Below are positions 1-7,526 of a DNA stretch of 38,095 bases, piece by piece. How positions within the stretch are numbered: position 1 is the stretch's first letter; every line of letters starts with the position of its first letter. Both the position numbers and the translations under genes were made by a program. The notes beneath the pieces are model-generated. The model did not search any database and was not told where the DNA came from. It saw only the letters and a program-made list of their open reading frames with translations. This DNA comes from Thiobacillus sp. (GTDB taxonomy: Bacteria; Pseudomonadota; Gammaproteobacteria; Burkholderiales; Thiobacillaceae), in the NCBI GenBank assembly GCA_018263115.1, contig JADFDC010000021.1, positions 1 through 38,095 on the forward strand, written 5' to 3'.

Positions 1-485
1 TGGATGCGCAAGCCCTCGGTCGTGATGTCGATCAGCAACTGCCGCTTGAACTGCTTGAGATTGGGGCTGGCGTCGATGGCCTGTTCCAGTCGCGCCTTGA
101 GATTCTTCAGCTTGTCGGTTTCCAGCCGCTCAAGCTCGGCCTTGGCGGCTTCGAGATTGATGGTTTTCTTGTCCTGCGGCGTATCTGCCTTCTTGACCTG
201 TCCAGACTTGCGGGTGAGGTCCTGCCCGCCGCCCTTGATGATGCTGGAACTGTCGCCGCTGCCCGAGCCGCCCTGCAAAGCAACCTTGAGCGGCGTCTTG
301 AAGTATTCGGCGATGCCTTCCAGGTCACCCTTGGCTGTCGACCCCAGCAGCCACATCAGCAGGAAGAAGGCCATCATCGCCGTAACAAAGTCGGCATAGG
401 CAATCTTCCAGGCGCCGCCATGATGGCCGCCCGCGACCTTCTTGATGCGCTTGATTACAATTGGTTTCTTGTCTTTGTCAGACAT
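1..485 (-). CDS. motB: Flagellar motor stator protein MotB (C-terminal part missing)
   Basis: Peptidoglycan-anchored half of the proton-driven flagellar stator. Only the first 161 codons are present; the gene runs off the left edge, so the OmpA-like peptidoglycan-binding domain is largely outside. The N-terminus is basic and His/Gly-rich, followed by a single transmembrane helix with the signature AYADFVTAMMAFFLLMWLL. Its aspartate falls at residue 32, the position of the essential proton-binding Asp32 of E. coli MotB. A Gly/Ser-rich linker and a Lys/Glu-rich helical stretch follow. The ATG lies 36 nt downstream of the motA stop, so the two genes are almost certainly cotranscribed. Identity is firm; the plug and C-terminal domain cannot be judged. 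Confidence 0.95.
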   Translation of the reverse strand, partial: MSDKDKKPIVIKRIKKVAGGHHGGAWKIAYADFVTAMMAFFLLMWLLGSTAKGDLEGIAEYFKTPLKVALQGGSGSGDSSSIIKGGGQDLTRKSGQVKKADTPQDKKTINLEAAKAELERLETDKLKNLKARLEQAIDASPNLKQFKRQLLIDITTEGLRI

Positions 486-521
486 GATGACTCAGGCCGT
501 ATTGATTTTCTGTTGCGGTGC

Positions 522-1382
522 TTATTTCTTCGCCGCGCCTTTTACGTGTTCTTCCAGCTCGCTGAAGGTCGGACGCTCGGTCGAATACAGCACCTTGCGG
601 CCGAACTCCACCGCCAGCGCCGGCGCATAGCCATTGAGGCTGGCCAGCAGCGTGACCTTGATGGTCTGAAGCATCTTGGTGCCTTCGTTGAGTTTCTGTT
701 CCAGCAATGAAGCCAGCGGACCGACAAATCCATACGCCAGCAGAATGCCGAGGAAGGTACCTACCAGCGCCTTGGCAATCAGGATGCCCAGCTCGGCCGG
801 CGGAATGCCAACCGATTCCATGGTGTGCACCACGCCCATCACCGCCGCCACGATGCCGAATGCCGGCAGTCCGTCGCCCAGCTTGGCGATGCAATGCGCG
901 GGCACTTCGCCCTCGTGATGGTGGGTTTCAATTTCGTTGTCCATCAGGTTTTCAATTTCCATCGCGTTCATGTTGCCGCTGACCATGATGCGCAGGTAGT
1001 CCGTCATGAATTCGATGACGTGATGGTCGGCCAGGATGGAGGGATATTTCGAAAACAGCGGGCTTTCTTCAGGCTTCTCGATGTCGCCTTCAACCGACAT
1101 CAGTCCTTCCTTGCGAATCTTGGTCAGCAACTCGTACATCAGCGCCATCAGTTCCATGTACATCGCGCGGGTGTACTTGGAACCCTTGAACAGGGTAGGA
1201 AAAGCCTTGAGCGTTGCCTTGATCGCCTTGCCGGAGTTGCCGACAAAGAACGCACCGGCCGCGCCACCGCCAATCATCAGCAGTTCGATAGGCTGCCATA
1301 ACGAAGCCATATGTCCGCCAGCGAGCGCGAAGCCGCCAAACACGCATCCCAGCACCACGATGTATCCAACAATGACCAGCAC
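522..1382 (-). CDS. motA: Flagellar motor stator protein MotA
   Basis: Four-helix stator subunit that forms the proton channel with MotB and drives the rotor through its cytoplasmic loop. The product is 286 aa, the normal length for the family. Helices 1 and 2 occupy about residues 3-50. The large cytoplasmic loop contains the region with the charged residues that contact FliG (IRKEGLMSVEGDIEKPEES). Helices 3 and 4 follow, with the conserved proline-bearing stretch LPAFGIVAAVMGVVHTME and the GTFLGILLAYGFVGP segment. A sigma-28-like -10 element sits about 33 nt upstream of the start, consistent with late flagellar gene control. The gene precedes motB in the same operon. Confidence 0.97.
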   Translation of the reverse strand: MLVIVGYIVVLGCVFGGFALAGGHMASLWQPIELLMIGGGAAGAFFVGNSGKAIKATLKAFPTLFKGSKYTRAMYMELMALMYELLTKIRKEGLMSVEGDIEKPEESPLFSKYPSILADHHVIEFMTDYLRIMVSGNMNAMEIENLMDNEIETHHHEGEVPAHCIAKLGDGLPAFGIVAAVMGVVHTMESVGIPPAELGILIAKALVGTFLGILLAYGFVGPLASLLEQKLNEGTKMLQTIKVTLLASLNGYAPALAVEFGRKVLYSTERPTFSELEEHVKGAAKK

Positions 1383-1414
1383 TTTTTATTCTCCAGATAA
1401 CGACCTTTTGTGAG

Positions 1415-1441
1415 TAATCGGCCGCATGCTGGATTTATAAA
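1415..1441 (-). promoter_or_regulatory. Sigma-28 (FliA)-like promoter of motA
   Basis: On the minus strand GCCGATTA (1422 to 1415) matches the FliA -10 consensus GCCGATAA at 7 of 8 positions and lies about 33 nt before the motA ATG. The -35 side (TTTATAAA around 1434-1441) is only a partial match to TAAA at the expected distance. The -10 element is seen directly; its use by FliA is inferred from motA being a late flagellar gene. Confidence 0.45.
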
Positions 1442-1517
1442 GGCTGCGCGGGACAAACAATCTTTTTATAAATGGGGAAAAAGCATCCCTATTCGGGAGA
1501 TGGTGCCTGATAGCCTG

Positions 1518-2339
1518 TTAATGCGCCAAGTTGGCGATATCGAGAGAAAGGTGCTCGGGATAGTCGATTGAAATGTCTGGACGTACGCGCCATCCGTACA
1601 GTTTTTGTCTGTCACCCTCACCTGCCTGGATGACAAAATCATGATTGATGCCCGGCAGCGGAAATGCGAGGCTCAGCAACAGAGTGCCGGGACGCATTTC
1701 CTGACTGGCCTTCACCAGCAAATCCTGCATGACGAGCGGCGACAGGAAGGCAAAGACGATGTCGTAGCCGGACAAGTCAAGCTGGCGGTAGTCATTGCGT
1801 GTGAAGGTGGCGCGCGCGCCTTGCATGAAGGCCAGAATTCTGCTGATCAGCCAGGGCGCGGGCGAAATCTCAACGCCTTCATGCACGCCCATGGGCCGGA
1901 CCCTGTCCAGATGCAGCAGCATGCCACCCAGTCCACTGCCGATATCAATCAGGGAATACGGCTCGTCCGCCGGCAACAGGGATTCGACCTGTTTCCATAC
2001 TTCACGACGCGACAGATAAAGTGGAACACGGGTATGAATAACGCCCCAGTTGAATGCCAGCAGCATCAGAAACCCGGCTAGATAAATCACGGCGGGTAAC
2101 TGCACTTGCTGGACGAGCAATACCGCGGGCAGAAAAAGCAGATTGATAGGAAACCACCACCACGCCATGCCCAGCATGTAGCCGGCCATGGCGGCCAGCA
2201 TGCCCTGCATGCCGGCAATCTGCCACATGCTGAAACCGCCTTCATCCATGCCTGCATGGCTGAAAAATACGATACTGGCCACCACCACCGCCGCGCCAAG
2301 CTGCGCGAACAACGCCAGAATGGCGGCATGGAGTTTCAT
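1518..2339 (-). CDS. Membrane-anchored class I SAM-dependent methyltransferase-like protein
   Basis: 273 aa. The first ~100 residues are hydrophobic and form three or four membrane segments (about 5-27, 42-60, 63-80 and 83-101). A soluble Rossmann-type methyltransferase domain follows, with motif I IDIGSGLGG at 131-139 and an acidic strand EGVEISP around 154-160, where the acidic residue normally binds the SAM ribose. The substrate is unknown. The start codon is 1 nt after the flhC stop, which implies translational coupling with the flagellar master regulator, and motA follows in the same direction. It is not a standard flagellar protein, so a role in motility control is suggested only by position. 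Confidence 0.75.
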   Translation of the reverse strand: MKLHAAILALFAQLGAAVVVASIVFFSHAGMDEGGFSMWQIAGMQGMLAAMAGYMLGMAWWWFPINLLFLPAVLLVQQVQLPAVIYLAGFLMLLAFNWGVIHTRVPLYLSRREVWKQVESLLPADEPYSLIDIGSGLGGMLLHLDRVRPMGVHEGVEISPAPWLISRILAFMQGARATFTRNDYRQLDLSGYDIVFAFLSPLVMQDLLVKASQEMRPGTLLLSLAFPLPGINHDFVIQAGEGDRQKLYGWRVRPDISIDYPEHLSLDIANLAH

Positions 2340-2340
2340 G

Positions 2341-2898
2341 TCAGGCTGCGACGCCGTGCTGTTCCGCCTCCAAAGCCTCCCTGGCTTTTTTGGTCTTGCC
2401 GGCGCGCGAAGGCATGTGGCACAAGCCGCACAGATAGTCGTCGTGAAGATCGTCCGGATGCACTACGAAATGTCCGCCGCACTTGGAGCACTGCGTGGTT
2501 TCCAGCATCTTGCTGTCGAAGAAGCGCACCAGCGTCCAGGCGCGGGTAAAGCTCAGCACTTCTTCGATTTCGTTGGTTTTCAGATATTCCTGATACAGCT
2601 TGTAGGCCTTGAGGACGCCCTCGATGCCTTCGCAATTTCCGTTTTTGATCAGATAGCGGTAGATATTGATGAACAGGGAGGAATGCACATTCGGCAGCCA
2701 GGTCAGGAACCAGTCGGTGGAAAACGGCAGCATGCCCTTGGGTGGCGATTCGCCGCGGACTTCCTTGTAGAGCTTGAGCAGGCGCTCGCGTGACAACGCG
2801 GTTTCCGATTCCAGCACCTGTAGACGCGCGCCGGCTTCAATCAGCTCGATGGCAAGCTGGGTTTCCTTGACTTCAGACAGCAGGCTTTTTCTGGCCAT
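2341..2898 (-). CDS. flhC: Flagellar transcriptional activator FlhC
   Basis: Subunit of the FlhD4C2 master activator of class II flagellar genes. The sequence carries the conserved blocks GARLQVLESET, PPKGMLPFSTDWF and RAWTLVRF, and the zinc-binding pairs CSKC and CGLC. With the start chosen here (second ATG, 185 aa) the four cysteines fall at 137, 140, 157 and 160, the same numbers as in E. coli FlhC. This start also has better spacing (7 nt) from the GGGGG ribosome-binding site than the ATG at 2904, which is only 1 nt away. It follows flhD after 27 nt. Confidence 0.96.
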   Translation of the reverse strand: MARKSLLSEVKETQLAIELIEAGARLQVLESETALSRERLLKLYKEVRGESPPKGMLPFSTDWFLTWLPNVHSSLFINIYRYLIKNGNCEGIEGVLKAYKLYQEYLKTNEIEEVLSFTRAWTLVRFFDSKMLETTQCSKCGGHFVVHPDDLHDDYLCGLCHMPSRAGKTKKAREALEAEQHGVAA

Positions 2899-2925
2899 GA
2901 TCATTCCCCCTGAGTGTTTTGTTGT

Positions 2926-3246
2926 TTAAGCAGCCAGCTGCTCGGCGGGCTGCCCGGCCATCAGAATGGCGGCGTGAGAATGAGCCAGCGAGCGATCCTT
3001 GGTGTAGTTGGCCAGCATGTCCAGAATGGTGCTGTCATCAAAGCGGAAACGGGAAAGCAGCATGCCGGAGCGGGCCAGCTTGATGATTTGCGCGGGCGAC
3101 AGGGATTCCAGCACTTCGGCCACGTCCATGCTCAGGCCCAGGCGGAAACTTGCCATGGCCTTGTCTTCGCGCAGCATTTGCTGGGCCAGCATCAGGTAGC
3201 TGAGATTGACTTCGCGGATTTCGCCCATCATTTCATCGATATTCAT
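2926..3246 (-). CDS. flhD: Flagellar transcriptional activator FlhD
   Basis: 106-aa partner of FlhC. The helical protein begins with the typical IREVNLSYLMLAQQMLRED segment and contains the central block FRLGLSMDVAEVLESLSPAQIIKLA, both diagnostic of the family. A clear ribosome-binding site (AGGGGA) lies 6-7 nt before the ATG. It is the first gene of the flhDC-motAB locus. The roughly 300 bp upstream contain no gene but several hairpins that could belong to its leader. Confidence 0.96.
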   Translation of the reverse strand: MNIDEMMGEIREVNLSYLMLAQQMLREDKAMASFRLGLSMDVAEVLESLSPAQIIKLARSGMLLSRFRFDDSTILDMLANYTKDRSLAHSHAAILMAGQPAEQLAA

Positions 3247-3546
3247 TTTTTATCCCCTGGTTTAGGTTGATGACACAGTCCTTGCCGGACATGTACCTAT
3301 TTCGGGCGAGTATTAATAATGATGAAGTCGGAAGCTGTCCGTATTTTTTGTAAGAGAGTATTAACCCTGATGTGTAGGTGTTTGTCCTACAACCAAAGCA
3401 ATAGTCCCCGGGACCCTTTGATAAACAAAGGCTCCCGGGCATGTTGCTGTCTAATTTTTAAGCAGACCTTTCTGCATCCAATTGTGAATCGGCAGGAAAC
3501 CGGAATGTTTCAGTCCCTGTTCGATCAAATGTGAATCGGTAGCCTG
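3247..3546. other. Gene-free region upstream of flhD with several hairpins
   Basis: No convincing reading frame. Three inverted repeats are visible. One has arms 3278-3281/3287-3290. A second is a 6-bp stem with arms 3373-3378/3386-3391. The third is a long hairpin with a 7-bp CCCGGGA outer stem at 3407-3413/3433-3439, continued by a CTTTG/CAAAG inner stem at 3416-3420/3426-3430 with one mismatch. The long hairpin lacks a clean U-run on the minus strand, so it is not a standard terminator for the upstream gene. It may be part of the flhDC leader or a bidirectional transcription barrier. Confidence 0.5.
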
Positions 3547-3777
3547 TCAGATTGTTTCAGTCAGTTTGATCAATATTTCACGAAAATCTGCCGGAGGGTC
3601 GGTTTTCCCCAGCCGCTGGATACGCCCAACCTCATTTTCGTACCAGCCTGTGTCCTGCAAATTCGGCTCCGCCTCATAAGCCCACCAGGTTCCGTCCGCA
3701 TCCTGGGCGATAAATTGTGCCCAATCGGGAAGGGGTACGGATGGAATAGCGCAATTTGATTGCAGGTTAGTCGGCAC
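3547..3777 (-). CDS. Small conserved hypothetical protein (WYENEVGR type)
   Basis: 76 aa, starting at a GTG. No signal peptide or membrane segment. The body is rich in aromatic and acidic residues (DWAQFIAQDADGTWWAYEAE, then GWYENEVGRIQRL). This has the look of a small soluble protein family that I recall from proteobacteria without an assigned function. A GGAG lies about 11 nt before the GTG, so the start is weakly supported. It is divergent from the GlcG/HbpS-like gene. No function is proposed. Confidence 0.6.
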   Translation of the reverse strand: MPTNLQSNCAIPSVPLPDWAQFIAQDADGTWWAYEAEPNLQDTGWYENEVGRIQRLGKTDPPADFREILIKLTETI

Positions 3778-3853
3778 AGGTACAATTTCTCCAATCAGTA
3801 TCCTAAATAATGACTGTTCATAACCTTAACAGTTAGCTGGAAAGGAGGCATTC

Positions 3854-4342
3854 ATGAAAAAGCCCTTTATTCCCTTGTTGTTCATGTTATTGCCCTTCAG
3901 CGGATTCGCGGCGGACATCGTGCCCGTCAAGCAGATCAGCCTTGAACTGGCGCAAACCATTGCCATGAAGTCGGTCGAAGCCTGCCGCAAGGATGGATAC
4001 AACGTATCCGCCGTGGTGCTGGATCGCAGCGGCAGTTTGCAGGTCGCCCTGCGCGACACGCTGGCAGCCCCACATACGCTTGAAATCGCCGAGCGCAAGG
4101 CCGGCATGTCCATCATGTCCGGCATTGCCAGCAGCGAATTCCGCAAGGCGCGCGGCGATATCCGGCCCGAGTTGAACCACATGCGCGGCCTGATCGTGAT
4201 GGAAGGCGCGCTTCCCATCCGCGCCGCCGGTAGTCTGATTGGCGCGGTGGGCGTTTCAGGCGCGCCCGGCGGCGACAAGGATGAGGCCTGCGCGGCCGAG
4301 GCCGTGAAAGCGGTGGAAGAAAGGCTGGAATTCGCCAATTGA
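3854..4342 (+). CDS. Secreted GlcG/HbpS-like (heme-binding family) protein
   Basis: 162 aa with a Sec signal peptide (MKKPFIPLLFMLLPFSGFA, cleavage after FAA) and one GlcG/HbpS domain. Family landmarks are the initial helix SLELAQTIAMKSVEAC, the strand SAVVLDRSGSLQVALRD and the C-terminal GSLIGAVGVSGAPGGDKDEACA. Members bind heme or small cofactors, or are of unknown function; none of this is proven here. The ribosome-binding site AAAGGAGG is strong. The gene appears monocistronic, ending 91 nt before rlmM. Confidence 0.85.
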   Translation: MKKPFIPLLFMLLPFSGFAADIVPVKQISLELAQTIAMKSVEACRKDGYNVSAVVLDRSGSLQVALRDTLAAPHTLEIAERKAGMSIMSGIASSEFRKARGDIRPELNHMRGLIVMEGALPIRAAGSLIGAVGVSGAPGGDKDEACAAEAVKAVEERLEFAN

Positions 4343-4433
4343 CATTGATTAACAGGGTTGCAAGCCGCTTGTTGCTTTTACCAACTGTGATGCCTGTCAT
4401 CCTGGCAAACCTGCGATTGCCCGTGCCAGCATC

Positions 4434-5510
4434 ATGAGCGGGCAGACATCTCCCTGCCTGCTGCTGTATTGCCGGACTGGATTTGAAAAGGAATGCGCGC
4501 AGGACATCACCTTGGCTGCGGAAGACATGGGCGTGGCCGGCTGGTGCAAGGCCAGCCCTGATTCCGGATTTGTCATGTTTTACCCTGCCCAGTCGGGAGA
4601 CATGACTACCCTGAGAAAAAAACTGCGTTTCAAAGACCTGACATTTGCCCGGCAACTGATTTTTGCCCTGGGCCCTTTACCGCTCGAGCCGGAAAACCGC
4701 CTGCCTCCATTGATTGATGCCGCAAAAAGCCTGCATGGGCCATTTGGCCAGATTTGGCTGGAAACCGCCGATACCAACGAAGCCAAGGAACTGTCTAAAT
4801 TTTGCAGAAAGTTCGAGCCACATTTGAACAAGGCCCTGAACCAGGCTGGTCTGCTCAAGCCGGATGCCTTCAAACTACCGAGGCTGCACGTGTTTTTCCT
4901 CGATTCGTCCACTGCCTGGGCCGGAACCAGCCAGCCCGGCAATTCCAGCAACTGGCCCATGGGCATCCCCCGGCTGAAAATGCCTCGCGAGGCGCCTTCG
5001 CGTTCGACCTTGAAACTGGCGGAAGCCCTGCAGGAAATGCTTTCCGGGCAGGAACGCGAGCGGCTCAGGCCGGGGAGGCGCGCGGTTGACCTTGGCGCCT
5101 CACCCGGCGGCTGGACCTGGCAACTGACCCAGCGGGGCATGAAGGTCACGGCAGTAGACAACGGCCCGATGGATCCCGCCCTGATGGAAGCCGGCCTGGT
5201 CGAACACCTGCGCGCCGATGGCTTTACTTTCCGTCCGCGCCATCCGGTGGAATGGCTGGTCTGCGACATGGTCGACAAGCCCGCAAGGGTAGTTGATTTG
5301 GTTGCTCGCTGGTTTGAGCGTGGCGACTGTCGTGCAGCCCTGTTCAACCTTAAATTGCCGATGAAACGCCGGTTTGAAGAAGTGCAACTCGCGCGAAGCG
5401 TGCTGGAAGGCCGGATTGCCCAGGTGGGCGGCAACTGGCGAATACAAATGCGACAGCTTTACCATGACCGGGAAGAAATTACCTGCCTGATCGTGCGGGA
5501 AAACAGCTGA
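4434..5510 (+). CDS. rlmM: 23S rRNA 2'-O-ribose C2498 methyltransferase RlmM
   Basis: 358 aa, close to the 366 aa of E. coli RlmM (YgdE). An N-terminal THUMP-like domain (LYCRTGFEKEC, then VADTNE-type block ADTNEAKELSKFCRKF) is followed by a Rossmann domain. The SAM-binding motif is AVDLGASPGGWTWQL and the catalytic-site stretch is LFNLKLPMKRRFEEV, ending with RQLYHDREEIT. MGIPRLKMPREAPSRSTLKL is the conserved linker. The protein methylates C2498 in the peptidyl-transferase ring of 23S rRNA. No strong ribosome-binding site is visible before this ATG, but it matches the family N-terminus. Confidence 0.95.
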   Translation: MSGQTSPCLLLYCRTGFEKECAQDITLAAEDMGVAGWCKASPDSGFVMFYPAQSGDMTTLRKKLRFKDLTFARQLIFALGPLPLEPENRLPPLIDAAKSLHGPFGQIWLETADTNEAKELSKFCRKFEPHLNKALNQAGLLKPDAFKLPRLHVFFLDSSTAWAGTSQPGNSSNWPMGIPRLKMPREAPSRSTLKLAEALQEMLSGQERERLRPGRRAVDLGASPGGWTWQLTQRGMKVTAVDNGPMDPALMEAGLVEHLRADGFTFRPRHPVEWLVCDMVDKPARVVDLVARWFERGDCRAALFNLKLPMKRRFEEVQLARSVLEGRIAQVGGNWRIQMRQLYHDREEITCLIVRENS

Positions 5511-5516
5511 TTAGCC

Positions 5517-5536
5517 TTGTTGCGGCCCCGCAACAA
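5517..5536. repeat. Perfect 9-bp palindromic hairpin after rlmM
   Basis: Arms TTGTTGCGG (5517-5525) and CCGCAACAA (5528-5536) pair perfectly just downstream of the rlmM stop. There is no following T-run on either strand, so it could be a weak or factor-dependent terminator or an operator rather than an intrinsic terminator. Confidence 0.4.
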
Positions 5537-5589
5537 AATGCAAGAAATCCTGCAAAATCAGCCCCCCTACTGGTTTTCTTTTACGGATT

Positions 5590-5598
5590 TGCTAGAAT
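5590..5598 (+). promoter_or_regulatory. Extended -10 promoter candidate of the Ala-rich lipoprotein
   Basis: TGCTAGAAT has the extended -10 layout (TGn plus TAGAAT). The -35 region is poor, as is usual for this class. It would give a leader of about 85 nt before the ATG at 5689. This is inferred from consensus only. Confidence 0.35.
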
Positions 5599-5688
5599 CC
5601 CGCGCGTCGGTTGGATTTAAGGAAACACTAATTTTTAAGTCCCTGACCGATTTCTTGGTGTGGGTTATCCATTTTTGTTTAAGGGAAT

Positions 5689-5943
5689 ATGATGAAATAC
5701 TCCGTTCTGTTGGCCGCTCTGCTGGCCGTTTCTGTAACTGCTTGTGGCAAAAAAGAAGAAGCTGCTGCGCCTGCTGAAGCTCCGGCTCCTGAAGCTGCTG
5801 CTCCCGCTCCTGCTGAAGCACCTGCTGCTGACGCCGCCGCCATGCCTGCCGACGCTGCTGCGCCTGCTGCTGACGCCGCTGCCGCACCTGCTGCTGACGC
5901 TGCTGCGCCGACTCAAGGCCACACCGACACCCCCGCCAAGTAA
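5689..5943 (+). CDS. Small Ala/Pro-rich lipoprotein
   Basis: 84 aa. A lipoprotein signal peptide with lipobox VTAC puts the acylated cysteine at residue 19, directly followed by GKKEEA. The rest is almost wholly Ala/Pro/Asp/Glu, made of imperfect APAADAAA-type repeats, and is predicted to be disordered. Small lipoproteins of this kind are common in betaproteobacteria and have no known catalytic role; this one may be an envelope linker or spacer. The residue after the cysteine is Gly, so the usual inner-membrane retention Asp is absent and outer-membrane sorting is plausible. It has its own terminator and is likely monocistronic. Confidence 0.8.
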   Translation: MMKYSVLLAALLAVSVTACGKKEEAAAPAEAPAPEAAAPAPAEAPAADAAAMPADAAAPAADAAAAPAADAAAPTQGHTDTPAK

Positions 5944-5961
5944 TTGGGGATTGTTGGAATC

Positions 5962-5988
5962 AAGCCGGTCGCAAGACCGGCTTTTTTT
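5962..5988 (+). terminator. Intrinsic terminator of the Ala-rich lipoprotein gene
   Basis: 9-bp perfect stem AAGCCGGTC/GACCGGCTT (5962-5970/5975-5983) with loop GCAA, followed by a run of Ts to 5988, starting 19 nt after the stop codon. Confidence 0.9.
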
Positions 5989-5998
5989 ATGCCTGCAC

Positions 5999-7153
5999 TC
6001 AGGAAACAAACCGCCGGATGCGGCTGACTGCCTCCCCAAGTACCGGCAGTGGCCGGGTATAGGCGAAACGGACATATCGCTCCGGCGTTACAACGCCGAA
6101 ATCCAGCCCCGGCGTAATCGCCACGCCCGCTTCTTCCAGCAATTGGCGTGCAAATTCAAAGCTGTCAGTCGTAAACCGGCTGACATCCGCATAAAGATAA
6201 AAAGCGCCTTCTGGCTTGACCGGCAGGCCGAAACCTGTTTCTTTCAACGCGGGCGCCAGAAAATCCCGCCGCGCCTGCAATTCGAGCCGCCTTGATTCCA
6301 GGATGGCCAGATTATCATCGACAAATGCCGCCAGCGCGCCATACTGCGCGGGCGTGGGCGCGGCCAGATACAGATTTTGCGCAAGCCGTTCGATGTCGTT
6401 CATGGCCCAATCCGGTGCCGCCAGCCAACCCAACCGCCAGCCTGTCATATGAAAGTATTTGGAAAAACTGTTGACCACGAAGACCTGGTCCGAATGGGCA
6501 AGAGCAGTTTGCGGCGCGGCGCCATACACGAGGCCGTGGTAAATTTCGTCCACGATCAGCACAGCGTTTCTCTCCAGACACAAACGGGCAATGTCCCGAA
6601 TATCCTCATTACGCGCGAGTGTGCCGGTCGGATTGGAAGGCGAGGCCAGCAACACGGCCCTGGTCTTTGGCGTCCAGTGTTGATCCACCAGATCAGGGGT
6701 CAATTGAAATGAAGTGTCCGGCCCAACCGGCACTGCCACGGGCAAGGCATCAATGAAATGCGCGAAGTGGCGATTGCAGGGATAGCCGGGATCGGCCATC
6801 AGTACCTCGTCACCGGCATCAAGCACAACACCCAGCGCCAGCATCAAGGCACCCGACGCGCCGGGCGTAACGGCGATTCGCGAAGCTGGCATTTCAACCG
6901 TGTACCGGGTCCGGTAGAACCCGGCAATCGCCTGCCTCAATTCAGGCAAACCCAGGGATGGCGTGTAATGCATGTCGATGGATTGAATGGCTTGCATGGC
7001 TGCCTGAATCACAGGCTCCGGCGTAGGGAAATCGGGCTCGCCGATTTCCAGGTGGATGATGTCGCGGCCCTGTGTTTCCAGCGCCTTGGCGCGCGCCAGG
7101 ATGTCCATCACATGGAAAGGCGCGATGCCTTCCGAGCGTTTTGAACTATTCAT
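5999..7153 (-). CDS. PLP-dependent class I/II aminotransferase
   Basis: 384 aa, fold type I aspartate-aminotransferase-like enzyme. Visible motifs are the substrate-specificity segment HLEIGEPDFPTPEP, SPSNPTGT (Asn174), VDEIYHGL (Asp202 and Tyr205), the Schiff-base lysine in NSFSKYFHMTGWRLGW (Lys232) and a downstream Arg in the YVRFAYTRP block. The exact amino acid substrate cannot be read from sequence. The ATG at 7153 gives an 8-nt overlap with the thioredoxin stop. A more distal ATG at 7171 would overlap more and adds six residues unlike the family. Third gene of rmuC-thioredoxin-aminotransferase. Confidence 0.92.
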   Translation of the reverse strand: MNSSKRSEGIAPFHVMDILARAKALETQGRDIIHLEIGEPDFPTPEPVIQAAMQAIQSIDMHYTPSLGLPELRQAIAGFYRTRYTVEMPASRIAVTPGASGALMLALGVVLDAGDEVLMADPGYPCNRHFAHFIDALPVAVPVGPDTSFQLTPDLVDQHWTPKTRAVLLASPSNPTGTLARNEDIRDIARLCLERNAVLIVDEIYHGLVYGAAPQTALAHSDQVFVVNSFSKYFHMTGWRLGWLAAPDWAMNDIERLAQNLYLAAPTPAQYGALAAFVDDNLAILESRRLELQARRDFLAPALKETGFGLPVKPEGAFYLYADVSRFTTDSFEFARQLLEEAGVAITPGLDFGVVTPERYVRFAYTRPLPVLGEAVSRIRRFVS

Positions 7154-7508
7154 TGACGCCGTGTTCGGCAAGAAAATGTTTGATCCAGTGCTCCGGCTTG
7201 GAACTGTGCCAGCGGCCTTTCATCTCGCCATCGATGAACAGCAAAACCGTGGGAAACCCGCGCATGCCATAGTGCCCGGCCAGTTTCATGTTGTGTCCGT
7301 CATCCACTTCCACCTTGGCCAGCAGGAACTTGCCATTGTAGGCATGAACAACCCTTTCAAGTATCGGTGTCAACATGGTACAGGGGGGACACCAGTCGGC
7401 CCAGAAATCGACCAGGATGGGCGTTGTTCTGGAGGCTTCGATCACCGCCTTGTCGAACTGTTCGTAGCTGGTATTGAAAATCAGGTTGTCGAGTTTCTTG
7501 ATGGTCAT
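7146..7508 (-). CDS. Thioredoxin-family protein with WCPPC active site
   Basis: 120-aa cytosolic thioredoxin fold. The redox motif is WCPPC (Cys40 and Cys43) in the context VDFWADWCPPCTMLTPIL, whereas classical thioredoxin has WCGPC. The cis-proline loop is GFPTVLLF (Pro86). WCPPC motifs occur in TlpA/ResA-type and some atypical thioredoxins, and change the redox potential. There is no signal peptide, so it acts in the cytoplasm. It lies 18 nt after rmuC and overlaps the aminotransferase start by 8 nt, which suggests tight cotranslation. Confidence 0.9.
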   Translation of the reverse strand: MTIKKLDNLIFNTSYEQFDKAVIEASRTTPILVDFWADWCPPCTMLTPILERVVHAYNGKFLLAKVEVDDGHNMKLAGHYGMRGFPTVLLFIDGEMKGRWHSSKPEHWIKHFLAEHGVNE

Positions 7509-7526
7509 GTCGTTTGCTGCAAAAAG

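Noticed and set aside
5744-6295. Frame in the Ala-rich lipoprotein region
   Set aside because: A shifted frame of the GCT/GCC repeats, giving Leu-rich artefact.
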